A program made the translations under genes and the position numbers. From Vulgatibacter incomptus_A (GTDB lineage Bacteria > Myxococcota > Myxococcia > Myxococcales > Vulgatibacteraceae): a stretch of DNA of 64,000 nucleotides. Where the stretch lies: assembly GCA_040391605.1 (NCBI GenBank), contig JBEBXK010000007.1, forward strand, positions 1 through 64,000, given 5' to 3'. A model generated the notes under the pieces. That model was given only the letters and a program-made list of their open reading frames with translations. It searched no databases and was not told the DNA's origin. This document shows positions 25,191-34,071 of the stretch, piece after piece. The first letter of the stretch is position 1; every line of letters begins with the position of its first letter.

Positions 25191-27254
25191 ATGAGCCAGC
25201 CCCTCCCCCGCAGCCTCGGCGAGAACCTCTCCGCCGTCGCCGTCCTCGCGATCCTGGCGATCCTGATCGTTCCGGTCCCCGCCCCGGCCCTCGACGTCCT
25301 CCTCGCCTTCAACATCGGCCTCTCGATCCTGATGCTGCTGATCGGCCTGGGCATCAAGCGGCCGCTGGACTTCTCCGTCTTCCCTTCGCTGCTGCTGATC
25401 AGCACCCTCTTCCGCCTGGGCCTCAACGTCGCCACCACCCGGCTGATCCTCCTCGATGGCGGCAAGGGTCCCGGCGCCGCCGGCCAGGTGATCGAGACCT
25501 TCGGCCGCTTCGTCGTCGGCGGCAGCCTCGTCGTCGGCGCCGTGATCTTCCTCATCCTGCTGGTGGTCAACTTCGTGGTGATCACCAAGGGCTCGGGACG
25601 CGTCTCCGAGGTGGCCGCGCGCTTCACCCTGGACGCGATGCCCGGCAAGCAGATGGCCATCGACGCGGATCTCGCCGCAGGGATCCTCGACGATCGTGAG
25701 GCGAAGGAGCGCAGACAGACCCTTTCGCAGGAGGCCGAGTTCTTCGGCGCCATGGACGGCGCCAGCAAGTTCGTCCGCGGCGACGCCATCGCCGGCCTCC
25801 TGATCACCGCCATCAACATCGTGGGCGGCCTCGCCACCGGCCTCTTTCGCGACGGCCTCTCCCTCTCCCAGGCCTTCGAGACCTATACTCTCCTCACCAT
25901 CGGCGACGGCCTGGTGGCACAGATGCCCGCCCTCCTCGTCTCCACCGCCGCCGGCATCGTCGTCACCCGGGCGCAGGGCGACGATCTCGGCTCCCAGGTT
26001 GGCGGGCAGATCCTCGGCAACTCCAGGGTCCTCGCCTCCACCGCGGCGGTGCTGGGGATCATGGCGCTGCTCCCGGGGCTGCCCATGGCCGCCTTCGGCT
26101 CCCTGGCGGTGGGGGCCTTCGTCCTCTCCCGCCGGGTGGACGCGGCCTCCAAGCGCGCCGCCCGAAGCGCGCCAGCCGAAGCCGAGCGCCGGGAGCCGGA
26201 GAAGATCCAGGATCTGCTCGCCGTAGACGCCCTCGAGCTCCACGTGGGCTACGGCCTGCTCCCGCTGATCGATCTCACCAAGGGCGGCGAGCTCCCCGGC
26301 CGCGTGACCGCCCTGCGCCGCAAGCTCGCCGAGGAGTTGGGGATCGTGCTCCCCTCCGTGCACCTGCGCGACGAGCTGCGCCTGGACGCCAGCGAGTACC
26401 GCCTGCTCCTCCGGGGCCTCGAGGTGGCCCGGGGGGTCGCCTACGTGGATCGGCTGATGGCGCTCGATCCCACGGGGCAGGCGCCGACCATCGAGGGGAT
26501 CGCCGGCAAGGAGCCCGCCTTCGGCCTCCCCGCCACCTGGATCCAGCCGGGCGATCGCGCCAAGGCCGAGGCCGAGGGCCTCACTCTGGTGGATGCAGCG
26601 TCGGTGATCGCCACCCATCTCTCCGAGCTGCTGCGCCGCAACGCCCACGAGCTGGTGGGGCGCCAGGAGGTCCAGGAGCTCCTGGCGGTCTGTGCCCGAG
26701 AGGCGCCGAAGCTGGTGGAGGACGTGATCCCCGCCACCCTCACGCTGGGAGAGTTGGTGCGGGTCTTGCGGGGCCTGCTCAAGGAGCAGCTCTCGGTCCG
26801 CGATCTGCGCACGATCCTCGAGGCGGTGGCCGACGCCGCGCCCCGGAGCAAGGAGACCCCCTTCCTGATCGAGCAGACGCGGCGGCGGCTCAGCCGGCAG
26901 ATCACCGCCAAGGTCACCGGAGGCAGCGGCTCCGTCCACGCCATCACCCTGGATCGCGCCACCGAGGAGCTGCTCCGGGGATCGCTGGGGGCGTCGGAGG
27001 GCGAGGCCGCCCTGGCACCGGATCTGGAGTCGGCGCGGCAGCTCATCCAGCAGATCGAGCGCCTCGCCTCCACCCTCTCCACCGCCGGACACCTGCCGGT
27101 GATCCTCGCCCCACCGGAGCTGCGCCGGCCGATCTTCGACTTCGCCTCGCGCTTCGTCCCGGAGGTCTGGGTGATCAGCGCCAGGGAGCTGATCCCCGGC
27201 ACCGCCGTCGAGCCGGCCGGGGTCTTGCAGTTGACGGCGAGGGCCGCCGCATGA
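25191..27254 (+). CDS. flhA: Flagellar export gate protein FlhA
   Basis: 687 residues, usual size. About eight membrane helices lie in the first 330 residues, with the diagnostic LDFSVFPSLLLISTLFRLGLNVATTRLIL and the FHIPEP-region DAMPGKQMAIDADLAAGILDDREAKERR. The C-terminal cytoplasmic domain forms the nonameric docking ring for chaperone-substrate complexes. It follows flhB after 43 bases. Confidence 0.98.
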   Translation: MSQPLPRSLGENLSAVAVLAILAILIVPVPAPALDVLLAFNIGLSILMLLIGLGIKRPLDFSVFPSLLLISTLFRLGLNVATTRLILLDGGKGPGAAGQVIETFGRFVVGGSLVVGAVIFLILLVVNFVVITKGSGRVSEVAARFTLDAMPGKQMAIDADLAAGILDDREAKERRQTLSQEAEFFGAMDGASKFVRGDAIAGLLITAINIVGGLATGLFRDGLSLSQAFETYTLLTIGDGLVAQMPALLVSTAAGIVVTRAQGDDLGSQVGGQILGNSRVLASTAAVLGIMALLPGLPMAAFGSLAVGAFVLSRRVDAASKRAARSAPAEAERREPEKIQDLLAVDALELHVGYGLLPLIDLTKGGELPGRVTALRRKLAEELGIVLPSVHLRDELRLDASEYRLLLRGLEVARGVAYVDRLMALDPTGQAPTIEGIAGKEPAFGLPATWIQPGDRAKAEAEGLTLVDAASVIATHLSELLRRNAHELVGRQEVQELLAVCAREAPKLVEDVIPATLTLGELVRVLRGLLKEQLSVRDLRTILEAVADAAPRSKETPFLIEQTRRRLSRQITAKVTGGSGSVHAITLDRATEELLRGSLGASEGEAALAPDLESARQLIQQIERLASTLSTAGHLPVILAPPELRRPIFDFASRFVPEVWVISARELIPGTAVEPAGVLQLTARAAA

Positions 27255-27270
27255 CGGTCGATGCGTCAAT

Positions 27271-27301
27271 TTGCCGACGCGCCTGGCGGCCGGCCTATGA
27301 T
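27271..27301 (+). promoter_or_regulatory. Possible sigma-70-type promoter before flhF
   Basis: TTGCCG (27271-27276) and TATGAT (27296-27301) are separated by 19 bases in the only AT-richer stretch between flhA and flhF. The -10 is good; the spacing is longer than ideal. A TTGC at 27301-27304 has no GG at the sigma-54 distance (the nearest gives N9). Confidence 0.3.
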
Positions 27302-27347
27302 TGCTTGATTTATCGAGAGTCCAAGATGTCCATAGAGGAACGCGAAA

Positions 27348-28586
27348 ATGAATGACATCCGCAGCTTCCGCGGCCCCGACGCGAAGGCGGCCTTCGCCGC
27401 GGTGAAGGCCTCCCTGGGCCCCGACGCCGTAATCCTCTCCGCCCGCGAGGTCCCCGGCGGTCTCCTGCGCCGCCCCGAGGTCGAGGTCCTCGCCACCGTC
27501 GGCCAGCCGAGCGCCCCCCCTCCGCCGCCCAAGGCGCCGCTCCCGGAGCCCCTGCCCCTCCGCCCCCGCGCCCCGGCCGAGAGGACGCCCACGCCGGAAG
27601 CTCGCGCCCCTTTGCTGCGGGAGGAGCGGCGCCTCTCCGCTTTGCCGACGCGGGAGACCGAGACCGCCGGCCCCGAGGCCGCCCTCGCTCACGAGGTGCT
27701 GGCCCTGCGCCGCAGCGTCGAGGAGGCCCGCCGGGAGATGCGCATCGTCTCGCAGCGCGCCCGCTCCGAGGTGGAGCTCTACCTGCGCCCTGCCGCCGCC
27801 GAGGCCTATGGCCGCCTGGTCGGCGGCGGCGTCGAGGACGCCCTGGCCGAAGAGGTCCTGCGCCAGGCTCTCGGCTCCTCCTCCGGCGGGGACTCGGCCC
27901 GCGCCCTCTTCGATGCCGCCACCAAGCTGATCTCCCAACGCCTGGTCCCCGGCCGCGCCCCCTGGCTGAAGGGGCCACCGCGGGCGGTGGCGCTGGTGGG
28001 TCCCACCGGGGTCGGCAAGACCACCTCCCTCGCCAAGATCGCCGCCCGTGCCCTGCTGGACTCGCGCCTGCGGATCTCCCTGATCACGGTGGACACCTAC
28101 CGGATCGGTGCCAGCGAGCAGCTCACCCGCTACGGCGAGATCATGGGCGTCCCCTCCTTCGTCGCCCGCAGCAAGGCGGAGCTCTCCCAGGCCATCACAA
28201 ACAGCCGCGGCGCCGACCTCGTCCTCATCGATACGGCGGGGCGCTCCACCAGCGAGGCCGTCGCCCAGCAGGCCGAGCTCCTGCGCTCGGTCCCCGGGAT
28301 CCAGCTCCACCTCGTGATCAGCGCAGCCACGGGCTGGCGCGATCTCGCCGCCCTCGCCGATCGCTACCGCAGCCTCGCCCCCGAGGGGCTGATCGTCACC
28401 AAGCTCGACGAGGCCGCCGCGCCGGGATCCGTCCTCTCCGCCGCCACCCGCCTGCCCAGCCCGATCCTCTGTGTCGCCGACGGGCAGCGGGTCCCCGAAG
28501 ACCTCCACGAAGCCAGGGCCGACGATCTGCTGGAGCGGGTGCTGGCCTCCTGCCGCGGCGTCGGCTCGAGGCAGGCTCACGCATGA
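27348..28586 (+). CDS. flhF: Flagellar placement GTPase FlhF (SRP-type)
   Basis: 412 residues. The N-terminal B domain with a proline-rich stretch (about 45-85) is followed by the NG GTPase: P-loop GPTGVGKTT near 218, LITVDTYRIGASEQLTRYGEIMGVP, DTAGRS and TKLDEA. FlhF recruits early components to the cell pole and so sets where the flagellum forms. flhG follows after a repeat-containing gap, and together they imply polar placement. Confidence 0.96.
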   Translation: MNDIRSFRGPDAKAAFAAVKASLGPDAVILSAREVPGGLLRRPEVEVLATVGQPSAPPPPPKAPLPEPLPLRPRAPAERTPTPEARAPLLREERRLSALPTRETETAGPEAALAHEVLALRRSVEEARREMRIVSQRARSEVELYLRPAAAEAYGRLVGGGVEDALAEEVLRQALGSSSGGDSARALFDAATKLISQRLVPGRAPWLKGPPRAVALVGPTGVGKTTSLAKIAARALLDSRLRISLITVDTYRIGASEQLTRYGEIMGVPSFVARSKAELSQAITNSRGADLVLIDTAGRSTSEAVAQQAELLRSVPGIQLHLVISAATGWRDLAALADRYRSLAPEGLIVTKLDEAAAPGSVLSAATRLPSPILCVADGQRVPEDLHEARADDLLERVLASCRGVGSRQAHA

Positions 28587-28723
28587 AACACGGGAGCCAC
28601 GCTGCGAGTCGTGGCATTCTGGGGAGGGGGCCACGTCGCCGTCGACGAGCCGGGCCGCCCCCGGACGAAGGGAAGTGCAGTCGTGGGCGCTCTCGCCCGA
28701 GAGCTCGTGAAGAGAGCACGAAC

Positions 28724-28822
28724 GCTGCGAGCCGGAGGCGAGAGACCGCCAGGAGGAGCGCTTCGCGTGCAGCGCGTTGGAGACAGTCACTCCCGCCCGA
28801 TGCGGGGGCGACCTTCTCTCCG
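28724..28822. repeat. Dispersed intergenic hairpin repeat, copy between flhF and flhG
   Basis: GCTGCGAGCCGGAGGCGAGA, then CCAGGAGGAGCGCTTCGCGTGCAGCGCG, then a hairpin with CCCGC (28792-28796) and GCGGG (28802-28806). The motif order matches the copy at 23958-24060. A 28602-28720 stretch upstream has no gene that I can support. Confidence 0.65.
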
Positions 28823-28859
28823 GCGCTGGAACATGCGGACGGATGGACGGGAGGTGGGC

Positions 28860-29741
28860 ATGTTGGACCAGGCTGAGAGCCTTCGACTATTGGTGAATCA
28901 CAAACGGAACGAGAGCCACGAGCCGCTCCGGGTGATCGCCGTGACCTCCGGCAAGGGCGGGGTCGGCAAGAGCACCCTCGCCTCCAACCTCGCGGTGCTG
29001 GTCGCCAAGCAGGGGCGGCGGGTCCTCCTCCTCGACGGGGATCTCGGCCTCGCCAACGCAGAGATCCTCTTGGGGATCGCCCCCCGCTTCCACATGGGAC
29101 ACCTCCTCGAGGGCTCGATCTCCATGCGCGAGGCCCTCGCCACAGGCCCGCACGGCCTCAAGCTCCTCTCCGCCGGCACCGGCGTGCAGCAGCTCGCCAG
29201 GCTGGGCTCCGCCCAGAAGCTGCGCCTGATCGCCGAGCTCGACACCCTCGAGGACGACTTCGATGTGGTGATCGCCGACTCAGCCGCCGGCATCGGCGAC
29301 AACATGACCTTTTTCGTCGGCGCCTGTCAGGAGACGATCCTCGTCGTGAGCCCGGAGCCCACCTCCCTCACCGACGCCTATGCGGCGGTGAAGGTCCTCT
29401 CCCTCGGCGGCATGGCCGGACTCTTCCACGTGGTGGTCAACCCCGCCGGCAGCGAGAACCAGGCGCGGGACGTCTTCGGCAGACTCTCGCGGATCACCGA
29501 GCGCTTCCTGCACGCCCGCCTCCGCTACCTGGGCCACCTCCCCCGCGACGAGAACGTCCGCCGCGCGGTGATGATGCAACGTCCCCTGGTAGAGGGCTTT
29601 CCCCTCTCGCCTGCGAGCCGAAGCCTGGCGCAGCTCTCCGATCGCCTCCTTCGAGAGTCGCCGCCTCCACGGGTGGAGGGCGGCTTGAAGATCCTCTGGC
29701 AGCGGCTGTTCCGGGAGTCGACGCCGGCCTCCGCCGGATAA
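28860..29741 (+). CDS. flhG: Flagellar number regulator FlhG (MinD-like ATPase)
   Basis: 293 residues from the ATG at 28860, chosen because GGAGGTGG lies just upstream; ATG at 28833 and longer frames would start in repeat DNA. The deviant Walker A KGGVGKST is at 32-39, with LLLDGDLGLANAEILLGI and VIADSAAGIGDNMTFFV. The N-terminal DQAESLRLLV is the FlhF-activating helix of FlhG/FleN. It limits flagellar number and stimulates the FlhF GTPase. fliA follows after 3 bases. Confidence 0.95.
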   Translation: MLDQAESLRLLVNHKRNESHEPLRVIAVTSGKGGVGKSTLASNLAVLVAKQGRRVLLLDGDLGLANAEILLGIAPRFHMGHLLEGSISMREALATGPHGLKLLSAGTGVQQLARLGSAQKLRLIAELDTLEDDFDVVIADSAAGIGDNMTFFVGACQETILVVSPEPTSLTDAYAAVKVLSLGGMAGLFHVVVNPAGSENQARDVFGRLSRITERFLHARLRYLGHLPRDENVRRAVMMQRPLVEGFPLSPASRSLAQLSDRLLRESPPPRVEGGLKILWQRLFRESTPASAG

Positions 29742-29744
29742 GGG

Positions 29745-30440
29745 ATGCGCCGCTTCCACGCCCTCTACGCCACCGAAGGCGGAGACGCCCGGGCCCTGAT
29801 CTCCCGCTACGGCTCGGTGATCGATCGGAACGCGCGCAGGCTGGCCACCCGCGCCGGCCTCCCCGATCTCTTCGACGATCTCTGGTCCGCCGGCGCGGTG
29901 GGTCTCCTCGACGCGGCCCGACGCTTCGAGCCGGCGCGGGACGTGCGCTTCGAGAGCTTCGCCGAGCATCGGATCCGCGGCGCCATGATCGACGAGCTCC
30001 GACGGCTCGACCATCTGCCCCGCCGTCTGCGGGCCGATCTCGATCGGATCGTGCAAGGCCGGGAGCGGCTGATCGCCACCCTGGGCCGCGACCCCACCGA
30101 CGACGAGCTCGCCGCCGACCTGGGCCTCGATCCCGAGAAGATCGGCGAGTTGGAGTCCCTGGCCCAGCCGCCCCTTCCCCTTCTCGAAGATGCGCCGATC
30201 GCGAGCCCCGATCTCCTCGCCGACGAGGGCCTCGCCAGGGCCCAGCTCCGCGATCGCGTCATCGCCGCCATAACGACCCTCCCCGAGCGCCTCCAGCTCG
30301 TGATGAGCCTCCTCTACGCAGAGTCACTGACCAACAAGGAGGTCGCGAAGATCCTCGACGTCAGCGAGCCCCGGATCAGCCAGCTCCACGCCGACGCCGT
30401 CAAGCGGCTCCGCGCGACGCTGGAAGCGGAGGCGGGCTGA
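29745..30440 (+). CDS. fliA: Flagellar RNA polymerase sigma factor FliA (sigma-28)
   Basis: 231 residues with regions 2, 3 and 4 in order: DLWSAGAVGLLDAARRFEPARDVRFESFAEHRIRGAMIDELRRLDHLPRRLR (region 2), a short region 3, and the region 4 helix-turn-helix LTNKEVAKILDVSEPRISQLHADAVKRLR. This is the WhiG/FliA class. It should read the sigma-28-type promoters at 35954 and 41785 and be held by FlgM (36017). It is the last gene of the fliL-flhA-fliA block. Confidence 0.96.
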   Translation: MRRFHALYATEGGDARALISRYGSVIDRNARRLATRAGLPDLFDDLWSAGAVGLLDAARRFEPARDVRFESFAEHRIRGAMIDELRRLDHLPRRLRADLDRIVQGRERLIATLGRDPTDDELAADLGLDPEKIGELESLAQPPLPLLEDAPIASPDLLADEGLARAQLRDRVIAAITTLPERLQLVMSLLYAESLTNKEVAKILDVSEPRISQLHADAVKRLRATLEAEAG

Positions 30441-30491
30441 CGCCGGAGTCGCATCGCCGGAGCGCGTCGCCGGTGCTTTCCTTCGCGGCGG

Positions 30492-30935
30492 CTAGTCGTC
30501 GTCGGGCGCCTCGCGGTGGTAGATGAATTGGAGCTGCGCCAGCGCGTCGAGCTCCTTTCGCTCGGCGCGTTCACGCTCCAGGATCAGGGCCTCGCGTCTG
30601 ACCTCCACCGCGCGGCGCACGGCCTCCGCCTCACGGTGGGCGGTCTCGAAGGCGGCCTTCGCCACCACCTCCCGAGCCTCCGCCTCCCGATGCGCCGCCT
30701 CCGAGAGACGGACCGATTCGAGCATCCGCTCGTACGAAGCCTGACGCAACGCCCACTCCTCGATCCGGGGGGAGGTCGGCGCGTCTCGCTCCCGCTCCGC
30801 CGCGCGGCGCAGTGTCTCCAGCTTCAGGAGGGCATCGCGGGTCGCGGCGGCGGCGGCGGCGAAGGCCTCCTTGGCCCGCCGCTCCTCGTACTCCCGCACT
30901 CGCACCACCGGGTCGAGCCGGGTCTTGGGGATCAT
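30492..30935 (-). CDS. fliJ: Probable flagellar export chaperone FliJ, displaced from fliI
   Basis: 147 residues, the exact size of well-studied FliJ. It is almost entirely coiled coil, rich in Glu, Arg and Ala, with the FliJ-like N-terminus TRLDPVVRVREYEERRAKEAF. FliJ sits in the centre of the FliI hexamer and links it to FlhA. In most genomes it follows fliI; here it is on the opposite strand, convergent with fliA and divergent from flgF. The coiled-coil sequence is weak evidence by itself; the size, N-terminus and absence of another fliJ support the call. Confidence 0.7.
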   Translation of the reverse strand: MIPKTRLDPVVRVREYEERRAKEAFAAAAAATRDALLKLETLRRAAERERDAPTSPRIEEWALRQASYERMLESVRLSEAAHREAEAREVVAKAAFETAHREAEAVRRAVEVRREALILERERAERKELDALAQLQFIYHREAPDDD

Positions 30936-30995
30936 CGCCGCCGCTGCCTTGCAAGAGGCCCACCCAAGGCAGCGTCAAGAACGCGACGCCAGAGT

Positions 30996-31011
30996 TGGCA
31001 AGGTGCTTGCT
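30996..31011 (+). promoter_or_regulatory. Predicted sigma-54 promoter of the flgF operon
   Basis: TGGCAAG-GTGC-TTGCT matches the sigma-54 consensus except for one base in the -24 box and has exact GG-N10-GC spacing. Transcription would start near 31022, about 20 bases before the flgF ATG, and leaves the RBS AAGGAGAGAGG on the message. It lies in the 107-base gap divergent from fliJ. Confidence 0.82.
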
Positions 31012-31042
31012 CTGGATCCTGGCCGAAGGAGAGAGGCGACGG

Positions 31043-31753
31043 ATGAGTGACGGGATCTATGTGGGGATGAGCGCGGCGGTCGCCCGAGCGAAGCAGCTCG
31101 AGAGCGTCGCCGACAACCTCGCCAACGCGCAATCCGTGGGCTTCAAGGCCTCGCGCCCCGCCTTCGAGTCCTTCCTCCCGGAGGGCGGCACCGGCGACAA
31201 GATCTACGCCGCCGCCGTGAGGACCGAGGTCGATAGGGCGCCGGGCTCCATCGCCCAGACCGGCCGTCCGCTGGATCTCGTCCCGGAGGACGGCGCCTTC
31301 CTGGCCGTGCGCCTCCCCTCCGGCGCCCTGGCCTATACCCGTGACGGCCGCATCTCGGTGGACGCCAACGGCGTGCTCCGCACGGCAGGCCATCCGCTGG
31401 TGGGGGAGAACGGCGATCCAATCGGCATCCCGCCAGGGGAGCTCGCCCCGACCATCGACGGCGAAGGCATGGTCCGGGTCGGGGATCTCGAGGTCGCCCG
31501 CCTCGCCCTCTTCCAGCTCGGCGGCCCGGTGGAGAAGGTGGGCGGCGCCCTCCTCGCCCCCAGGGATCTCGAGGCCGTCGCGACGATCCCTGCCCGAGTG
31601 CGGGTGGGCGAGATCGAGTTGGGCAACGCCGGCCCCCTGGAGGCGGCCGTGCAGATGGTCAACGCTCAGCGTGCATTCGACCAAAGCATGCAGGCAATCC
31701 AGACCTACCGCAAACTCGACGAGCGCATCGGCGAGCTCGGCAAGGTCCGATAA
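31043..31753 (+). CDS. flgF: Flagellar basal-body rod protein FlgF
   Basis: 236 residues from the ATG at 31043 with a strong RBS. N-terminal rod motif GMSAAVARAKQLESVADNLANAQSVGFKASRPAF and C-terminal AAVQMVNAQRAFDQSMQAIQTYRKLDERI. Proximal rod subunit, paired with flgG 8 bases downstream. Confidence 0.95.
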   Translation: MSDGIYVGMSAAVARAKQLESVADNLANAQSVGFKASRPAFESFLPEGGTGDKIYAAAVRTEVDRAPGSIAQTGRPLDLVPEDGAFLAVRLPSGALAYTRDGRISVDANGVLRTAGHPLVGENGDPIGIPPGELAPTIDGEGMVRVGDLEVARLALFQLGGPVEKVGGALLAPRDLEAVATIPARVRVGEIELGNAGPLEAAVQMVNAQRAFDQSMQAIQTYRKLDERIGELGKVR

Positions 31754-31761
31754 GGTATCCA

Positions 31762-32547
31762 ATGCTTCGATCGCTCTACACCGCCGCCACCGGCATGGAA
31801 GCCCAGCAGCTCAAGATGGACGTCACGGCCAACAACCTGGCCAACGCCAGCACCACAGGCTTCAAGAAGGGCCGCGCCGAGTTCGAGGATCTGATCTCCG
31901 AGACCCTGCGACACCCCGTGGAGCCCTCGCCCAACGGCGGCAGCGATCCTGCGCCGCTCCAGGTGGGTCTCGGTGTACGAACCGGCTCCACCACACGTGC
32001 ATACACTCAAGGTGAACTCATCGGGACAAACAACCCGCTGGACGTCGCCATCGAGGGTGATGGCTTCTTCCGGATCCAGCGCCCCAACGGCGAGCTCGCC
32101 TACACCCGAGCCGGCAACTTCCGGATCGACGCCGAGGGCCGGCTGGTCACCCAACGTGGCGAGCTGGTCGATCCCGGCGTCAGCTTCCCCATCGACACCC
32201 AGCAGATCACCATCCGGAATGACGGCGTGATCCTCGCCCAGGTGACGGGCTCCGACGTCGCCGACGAGATCGGCGCCCTCGACCTCTCGGTCTTCGCCAA
32301 CCCCGGCGGCCTCGTCGCCATCGGCAGCAACCTCTTCTCCGCCTCGCCGGCCAGCGGCGAGCCCCTCCACGTGCGCCCCGGCGAGCAGGGCGCCGGCGGC
32401 CTCTCCCAAGGCTACCTCGAGGGCTCCAACGTCAAGGCGGTCGAGGAGATGATCGACATGATCGCCACCCAACGTGCCTACGAGCTGAACTCCAAGGTGA
32501 TCCAGACCGCCGACCAGATGCTCCAACGCCTCACCTCCCTGAGATAG
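31762..32547 (+). CDS. flgG: Flagellar distal rod protein FlgG
   Basis: 261 residues, the standard FlgG length. It has MLRSLYTAATGMEAQQLKMDVTANNLANASTTGFKKGRAEFEDL and the C-terminal LEGSNVKAVEEMIDMIATQRAYELNSKVIQTADQMLQRLTSLR. It forms the distal rod. Followed at once by flgA. Confidence 0.98.
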   Translation: MLRSLYTAATGMEAQQLKMDVTANNLANASTTGFKKGRAEFEDLISETLRHPVEPSPNGGSDPAPLQVGLGVRTGSTTRAYTQGELIGTNNPLDVAIEGDGFFRIQRPNGELAYTRAGNFRIDAEGRLVTQRGELVDPGVSFPIDTQQITIRNDGVILAQVTGSDVADEIGALDLSVFANPGGLVAIGSNLFSASPASGEPLHVRPGEQGAGGLSQGYLEGSNVKAVEEMIDMIATQRAYELNSKVIQTADQMLQRLTSLR

Positions 32548-32549
32548 GC

Positions 32550-33362
32550 ATGGCCGTCCTCCTCGCCACCGCCCTCGCCTCCGCCGCCATCCTCGGCGCG
32601 ACGCCCGGCGCCCCGGCGCTCGGAGCCTCGGCGCGGACACCAGGAGTCGAGCATACCGGCAACCTCACTGCGGCCGAGATCACCGGAACAGCATCCACCG
32701 ACTCCGCCGCCGGAGCCTCGAGCGAGGATCGCGACGCTGCGCCTGGCAAAGGCGCAAAGCCCGAGCCCGCATCCGACGACGGCGTCCCGGCCCTGGTGCG
32801 CCGCGCCGTCGACGCGGCGAGGGCCGCCCCCAACACGGAGGCCGAGGTGCGACGCTACCGCTCCTTCCTCCCCGAGGGCTGCGCGCCGATCCGCGCGGCG
32901 ATCGACCGTCCGATCGAGCGCTCGGGTCGCAGCGCCGTGAAGCTCTTTGGCAGAGACGACGGCGGGCTCGCTTGCGAAGGCTGGGCATGGGCCGACGTCC
33001 GGCTGGTCGGCGACGCGTGGGTCACGACCCGTGCCGTTCGCGCTGGCGAGGCTCTCGCCGATGCCACCCGCAAGATCCGCCAGGAGATCGTCGGCGGCAG
33101 GCGCCCCATCCATCGGCTCCCGCCGGAGGCGGTGGCCAGGCGCGATCTGATAGCGGGCAAGGTGATCGGCGAGAAGCAGCTCCAGGCGGGCGCCGCGCCG
33201 GGGGAGCCGCTGAAGGTGATCCTCCGCTCGGGCTCCCTCTCGGTGGAGGCCTGGGGCCGGGCGGTGGGCTGCGGCAGGGGACGGAGCTGCGCCACCCTCC
33301 CCTCCGGCAAGCGGGTCGAAGGGAGGATGGAGGCGAACGCGCTGGTGGTGGAGACCTCATGA
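32550..33362 (+). CDS. flgA: P-ring assembly chaperone FlgA
   Basis: 270 residues with a signal peptide (about 1-25), a non-conserved linker, and a C-terminal SAF-type region (VTTRAVRAGEALADATRKIRQEIVGG, then ARRDLIAGKVIGEKQLQAGAAPGEPLKVILRSGSLSVEAWGRA). FlgA escorts FlgI in the periplasm. It lies between flgG and flgH and overlaps flgH by 4 bases. Confidence 0.9.
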   Translation: MAVLLATALASAAILGATPGAPALGASARTPGVEHTGNLTAAEITGTASTDSAAGASSEDRDAAPGKGAKPEPASDDGVPALVRRAVDAARAAPNTEAEVRRYRSFLPEGCAPIRAAIDRPIERSGRSAVKLFGRDDGGLACEGWAWADVRLVGDAWVTTRAVRAGEALADATRKIRQEIVGGRRPIHRLPPEAVARRDLIAGKVIGEKQLQAGAAPGEPLKVILRSGSLSVEAWGRAVGCGRGRSCATLPSGKRVEGRMEANALVVETS

Positions 33363-34054
33363 GAAAGAGAGACAAAGCGCTCATCCTCGCCGCCACCCTC
33401 ACCCTCTCGAGCTGCGCCGCCAGCCATGTCTCTAATTACGAGCCCAAGCGCCGAGAGTACCAGCTCCCCTCCGAGACGGTGCTCTCCGAAGACACCTCCA
33501 CCCCCGGCAGCCTCTGGCGCGAGAACCGTCCGGTGGCGAACCTCTTCACCGACGCCCGCGCCCTGCGCACCAACGATCTGCTGGTGGTGAAGATCGAGGA
33601 GGTGGCCGACGCCAAGCGCAGCGCCGACACGGACCTGAGCCGCAGCTCCCAATCCCAAGCCAGCATCACCAGCTTCCTCGGCCTGCTGGAGCGCCTGCAA
33701 CAGGACTCCGACTTCCGCGCCAACCTCGCCGGTTCGTCGTCCTCTACCTTCCGTAGCGAGGGCGCCACCGGCCGCACCGAGCGCCTCACCGCCACCGTCC
33801 CCGCCATCGTCCGAAAGGTGCTGCCCAACGGCAACCTCTTCATCGAGGGCCATCGGGTGGTCCTGGTGAACCAGGAAGAGCAGCACTTCTACATCTCCGG
33901 CGTCGTACGCCCCATCGACATCGATCAGGAGAACAGCATCAAGAGCACCATGGTCGCCGACGCCGAGATCGAGTTCACCGGCCACGGCGTCCTCACCGAC
34001 AACCAGCAGCAGGGCTGGCTCTCCCGCTACCTCGGCTGGGTCTGGCCATTTTGA
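33359..34054 (+). CDS. flgH: Flagellar L-ring lipoprotein FlgH
   Basis: 231 residues from the ATG at 33359 overlapping the flgA stop. A lipoprotein signal ends LTLSSC with the acylated cysteine at 19. The body is typical of FlgH: SLWRENRPVANLFTDARALRTNDLLVVKIEE and GNLFIEGHRVVLVNQEEQHFYISGVVRPIDI. It makes the outer-membrane bushing. Confidence 0.96.
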   Translation: MRKRDKALILAATLTLSSCAASHVSNYEPKRREYQLPSETVLSEDTSTPGSLWRENRPVANLFTDARALRTNDLLVVKIEEVADAKRSADTDLSRSSQSQASITSFLGLLERLQQDSDFRANLAGSSSSTFRSEGATGRTERLTATVPAIVRKVLPNGNLFIEGHRVVLVNQEEQHFYISGVVRPIDIDQENSIKSTMVADAEIEFTGHGVLTDNQQQGWLSRYLGWVWPF

Positions 34055-34071
34055 GGGAGATCTCTCGCACC

